Of a DNA stretch of 64,000 bases, positions 59,060 through 64,000 are shown one piece after another; the first letter of the stretch is position 1, and each line of letters starts with the position of its first letter. The translations under genes and the position numbers were made by a program. A model generated the notes under the pieces. That model had not been told where the DNA came from and made no database searches. It saw nothing but the letters and a program-made list of their open reading frames with translations. Origin of the DNA: Cryptomeria japonica (Eukaryota > Streptophyta > Pinopsida > Cupressales > Cupressaceae). The stretch is taken from assembly GCF_030272615.1 (NCBI RefSeq), contig NC_081406.1:243033218-243097217 (forward strand), in the 5' to 3' direction.

Positions 59060-60210
59060 TGTGCAACAAAACATTTACAAATTGTATTCACATGTACACA
59101 ATAAACACATACACACACACAGCAAAGTGGGAACAACATTTACATTGTAAGTAAGATTTTAACAAATCTCATATTTGACTTGGAAATCGTAGTGTGGTAG
59201 ATTCTGGGTAAGTATGATTGAAATGCAAAATGTTGCTAGCTATGAGAGTGAACAAACCAACACTATTTAAGTATGAGACTAAAATAACATCACTTTTATG
59301 ACCTGGTAAATGAGTGCAAAGCTGGATTGCAACCTAATGACTACAATGAAAGTCTAATTAATGCAAAGGGAAAAATTGTAATTGCATGCATGATAATTGA
59401 AATAAGAGATATCAAGGCTAACAATGTGCCCAAAAATCTAACATTATTTCTAACCGAACTTAACCAATGAAAACAAATGAATAAAGAATATTTGTATATT
59501 TATATATATATATATGGACATCTTTATACACATTTGGACACCCACACACACACATGCACAAATACATATACATATATATAACTATAAAAATGGAGAAGAA
59601 TAGAAAATTTAGAACAAACTAAGATTGTAAACCTATTAGCCGTTACTTAGAACAAGTTAGAAGGGATGAAATGCAGTAGGATAGAGTGAAGTAAACATAT
59701 TTTTTTGACTTGTTATTTGATTGAAATGCAAATTTTACTATCTATGTAACTAAACAAACCAACGCTAATAACTTCTAATATAACACACAGACGTGCGCAC
59801 GCGCATACACACAAATACATACATATTACACACACATAAATACATATACATATACATATATATGATTATAGACATGTAGAAGGTGTGAAAATTAAGAACA
59901 AATTATAACAAACTAAAACTATAAACATATCAACTCATACTTAGAACAAATAGAAATAAGGGATGAAATACAATGAGATAGATTGAAGTACATTTTTTCT
60001 AACTTGTTATTTGAGTAAAAATAAAATTTAGCTAGTTAAAAGACTGAAAAAACCAACATTGTTTAATTATCAAATTGAACTATCATCTCTTTTATGACTT
60101 GGTAAATGAGTGCAAACCTATGACTGTAATGCAGGTCTAATTAATGCAAAGGGGTTAAATAGTGACTATGAAATAGAAATTGAAGAGATAATTAGGCTAA
60201 TAATGAGATG
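59060..60210 (+). repeat. Tandem array of the dispersed microsatellite repeat
   Basis: Two nested periods are visible. A core with GGGATGAAAT.CA.T..GATAG recurs about 300 bp apart (about 59,660 and 59,960). The longer piece CTTTTATGAC.TGGTAAATGA recurs about 796 bp apart (59,293 and 60,089). CA/TA microsatellites (59,500-59,580 and 59,790-59,865) lie at equivalent places. Confidence 0.7.
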
Positions 60211-63000
60211 AAAACAAAGTAACATTCATTCCCACTAAAATTGACAAATAAAAACAAATGAATAAATAATATATGTAAAATTATGTATATTTAGATATTT
60301 ACTTACACATTTTGAGATAAATTTGTATATATGTGGATATATAGTGTGATATATTATATCACGGTAAAAGTAAATGACCAATTAGGCTAAGTATGACACC
60401 AAACAAATCATCAAAATTCTTGTCAACGAAATGATGAAGCAATGTAAAGAAAGTAATTGATAATAGTTAGTCACAATAAACATATAATTATGTGTGACTA
60501 CAATATTTTAATGGACATGATTTAGGTAATTACGAGATCGAAGAATTCAAGAGTGTGGACATACTAATAAAATGTCAACTTGTAATAATTAGTAGACTGA
60601 ACGAATGCAAAGTGTTTGAATTTGGCTAAATTGAAGAAGACAAATTAAAATGAAGAACATAAAACTATAATAGAAGAAAACTCTCACAAACCCCTAAGTT
60701 CTAGGTATAACCCTAAATTTATTTGTAATGTTGTAAACCTTTAACTGTTTTTGTATAGTTATATTCATTAATTTTATACCTCACGTTTTAAATAGTTTAT
60801 TTGTATGAAATAATTCACGTTAACCCTTCATTAATGTTAATGACGGATAGCTGCAAATACAAGATTTGAAAATGGTTGTAAACCTTATGAAAATTTTGCT
60901 TAACTAGCATTATGAACAGAGAACCCATTCCATTGGCCTTAGCTCATTTAAATAACATTACACAAAATGCCTTACATAATTGAAAACACATTTTACTGAC
61001 AATGATGCTTGAATAGAAGACATCATTTCCTCATAGAATGTAATGTGTTTATAAACACATATTTTTTAGTGTTCATAAACACCCAATTTACAAGGTCAAC
61101 CCAAAAGCACACCATGGTCAAACCTCAGTAACCACAAAAAAAATATATTAGACAAGCACCCACGAAGTTAGAGAACATCATAGTTATAATTTGCATAAAA
61201 ACATAAAACATCAAAAAATAATTTTGAAAATGAGATAAGCATTGCATCGCAGGAGATTGGTGTGCCTTAGTGAGGTTCAAAACCTCACTTGGGTCAAATA
61301 CAAATTGTCGAAATATTGGAGATGCACATGCTAGCCAACCATGGAAGCTCCTCGCCTATACATGCAAACCAATGACAAAGGGAAGTAAATACAAACCAAA
61401 CGACAAGGGAAGCATATGACAAAAAAATCCAAACGATGCAAACCAGTGATTAAATGCAATTCCATTTACTTGTTGGGAGGGAATGGAGCCATGTTGTCAA
61501 AGTTCCGAGGTGTAGCCATTACTAAAGTGTAAGGGAGACTGATGTTCGAGGTGACCATGTTTCGAACCTTAGATTGTACGTGCAGAGAACGCAAACAAAC
61601 ACCTTTTGGTGCCTAATGTATTGAAGATTCAAGAAGACGTGGGAATGAAAGGACCCAAAGTTAGCTTAATTTGCAAGGGAGAAAGAGCATTCAATGAAGT
61701 AATGCTTGAGATTTACGCAGAATGTGATGGATGTAAGGGGAAGGGACGCAAAGTTAATATCCCTACAAGGAAGAGTGTAGAGTGATAGTGGGTGATAAAT
61801 GAGAGCAAGTGGGAGTTTAGGGTGGCAGAGTGGAGACATGCCACATGGCGCTAAGGTCCACTTCAAACATTATGTCACACAACTTGTAAAGGTGGGCTCA
61901 TGCACATATAGGTCACCACACCAAATTGGAAATCTTTTGACACCTTCGCCAAATGATCTTTTTACACATGGCATATAGGCAAAACATTAAAAATAAAGGT
62001 TTTTTTAAAATTCCAAGTTAGATTTCTTATGTGGCAAGATAAAAAATAATAATTCCAAGTTCCACCTGGCACTCCACATGGACCTTGGAAGTTTGGGTAC
62101 ACACATATCAACCCCTCTCCCCTAGTGTAAGGGAGAATATATAGAACCGTTAAATTATTTGTTGTTAATTAAATCATTGCAATAAATTTATATTACGGTT
62201 ATGAGCTCGAATTGATGCTTATTCTAATACTAGCATACATATATTATCTGCCTATATTTTAAAGAAATCTATGCAACATATGATGAGAGATATCCAATTT
62301 CAAAACAATGATTTTTTTTATGTCAACCCTAACAAATGTGTTGTTTCACTATTCATTGGTGTGCATTTAACATGAAAAAGTTGTCACATAGAGAGATCAA
62401 CCAAATTCAAACAAAATTGATATCTTCAAATATCTCATAATACTAAATAATTAGCACCATTTATTTTCTCAAGATGATTAATTTTTTTCAAGATTTTAGC
62501 AAATGCCAACTTGTTGTGTGCTATATAGAAGGAGCAATCAAAAAATTTCGACTCTACCAAGACATAAATATTATATAGTCCATTGAGAAAGACTGGAAAA
62601 TACAACTTACAATATAAAATCAAATAGTTTATAAACTATGATTTAATTAACAACAACTCAAATGTAAAGGCACAACTCAGTCAAGTCCAATGGCTAAAAT
62701 AAGAAGATAACATGACTTCCAAACTTCAAAATCTACACACTCTAAATTCTTAAGCTACTTATTTTGCATACCTTAACAATATACTCCTCTCTCCAACTCA
62801 AAATGTTTCCTTCTTTTGCATTGTTTTATATCTTAATACAATTACAATTAGACATATCACTAAGACCATAACCACAACTAAGATATATACACAAGTTGTG
62901 ATCCACTTCTCCTTCAAATGCTATAAACCTATATTTTAAATTAACTTTTATATTTCCTATCACTTTCCCCATCTACAGTGACTATCTAAGACTCTACTAC
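60211..63000. other. AT-rich stretch without supported genes
   Basis: No protein-like frame. A perfect stem TGAGGTT/AACCTCA with loop CAA lies at 61,271-61,287; its GGTTCAAAACC matches a Pol III B box, so a SINE relic is possible. A second, reversed B-box-like GGTTCGAAACA lies at about 61,558-61,568. Confidence 0.4.
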
Positions 63001-63039
63001 ATGTTAGATCATTTTAACAACTAGTTATTCTTTTTTATG

Positions 63040-64000
63040 CTTAAGTTCACTTAGTTGAACTTCTAGTTGTTTAAGTTCTCTTAGTTGTGCATCTAGTTTA
63101 GCTAGAGTTGAGCCTTTTTTAGCTCCTCATGCTTGCACTTTAGTTGTCCTCAATTTAGTTTAGGGCATCTTTGTGCTTTATTAATAAGCACATCATTATA
63201 CAATTATAATTTATTTTGCAATATTTGCTTTTGAGGAATATAGCTTTGTTTTGTTTCTCTCATTTGTGGAAGGTGTTATTCATTTGTCATTTGATCTTGC
63301 AAGTGCTTGCGTTTCATAATTCAACATGGTATCACAGCTCAGATTTAGCAAACCTCTTCTCAAGCTTTGAGGGTTTTGTTTCTAAGAAGTGTTGCAAGGT
63401 CAAAATTATAATTTTGTGTTGATCTAGACTAGGAGACATTTTTCAAGGCGAGTTTTGGATGTCAACAAAATTTATGGTTTGTTTGGGGCGAAATGGACCT
63501 CGTCATTACGCTGAAGTGGCCAAAAAGCTAAAATTGGAGAAGTTAAACTTTGAAAAAAAATAAAAAATCTACTACATGAATTTCCATACAAATCGTACCT
63601 CTGTATGTACAAGTAGGTGTGAGAAAGAAAATTGCATGGTCAAGTAAAAAAAATCAGCACAATTTTTTTGCAACTCAAAAATTTATTTTTTTGAAGAGGG
63701 TGGATTTTTTGGTAAAGGCGACGCTGCATTTTTAATTGGCTCACTGAGAAGGTGCGTCCCTTACACTACAAGATTGTACCCTTCTCGTCAAGTTCCTTTC
63801 TTGGCGTCCCTTCGTCACACTAGTTGTAACCTGTCAAGTTCATGCCTTCAGTTGTTGTTTTTAGCCTCCAACAACTGCTGTCATTTATTGACGACCCCAA
63901 CATTGACACTACCCACATCACCTACCACTTCCCATTGACTGTCAACCAATCACTTAATTGTCCGCTCCCTAGACCCCCACTGCTCTGCCAACTAGTTCTG
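63040..64000 (+). mobile_element. 5' end of an LTR element running off the window
   Basis: A T-rich LTR-end-like stretch finishes TTCAACA at about 63,325 and is followed at once by TGGTATCACAGCTC, one base from the standard Met-tRNA primer site. What follows (63,340-64,000) looks like the untranslated leader before gag; no gag is seen before the edge. The LTR start was not found. Confidence 0.5.
63326..63339 (+). promoter_or_regulatory. Primer-binding site
   Basis: TGGTATCACAGCTC directly after an ACA end. It matches the plant TGGTATCAGAGCTC site except at one base. Confidence 0.65.

Overview
This window is plant nuclear DNA, most likely from a gymnosperm with a large, slowly purged genome. 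That is an inference from what it holds: many old nested LTR elements, an L1-type LINE broken up by later insertions, a decayed PPR gene, LTRs of 1.5-3.4 kb or more, and about 2 kb of degenerate telomere-like CCCTAA sequence far from any recognisable chromosome end. The only host protein evidence is four or five short, phase-compatible minus-strand exons between 40.3 and 48 kb. They are separated by introns that hold retroelements. No rRNA, tRNA or CRISPR was found.

Layout. 1-5.9 kb: the 3' part of a Ty3/gypsy chromovirus (zinc knuckle to chromodomain) and its 3' LTR. 6-18.3 kb: one L1-type LINE split into four blocks by three LTR-class insertions: a Copia solo LTR at 7,343-7,693, a long hairpin-rich LTR at about 9,164-12,580, and a reverse-oriented LTR element at about 13,115-16,640. 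18.3-23.7 kb: AT-rich sequence with a GC-rich retroposon-like island at 20.3-21.0 kb. 23.7-25.5 kb: a PPR pseudogene, followed by an LTR-like promoter block. 26.5-28.5 kb: telomere-like repeats. 31.2-36.2 kb: a Copia element with both LTRs, PBS, PPT and a 5-bp target duplication. 40.5-45.5 kb: a minus-strand element whose promoter/U5 end matches the 9-12.5 kb LTR and which carries a 3 kb decayed coding region of unknown function between hairpin repeats and promoter. 45.7-48 kb: host exons (minus). 48-50.6 kb: a very old minus-strand gypsy pol. 51-64 kb: tandem duplications, microsatellite-bearing dispersed repeats, two related LTR-like sequences in opposite orientation, and the start of another LTR element (PBS at 63.3 kb).

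How it fits together. The window is mainly a record of insertion. The LINE is older than the three elements inside it. Two further LTR elements appear to lie in introns of the minus-strand host gene, in the same direction as the gene. The most interesting candidate is the LTR family shared by 9.2-12.6 kb and 40.5-45.5 kb. It has a repeated quasi-palindrome built on TCGGGTCT/AGACCCGA, and in one copy a large coding cargo sits just upstream of the element's own promoter. All calls come from reading the sequence by eye; no alignment or database search was run.
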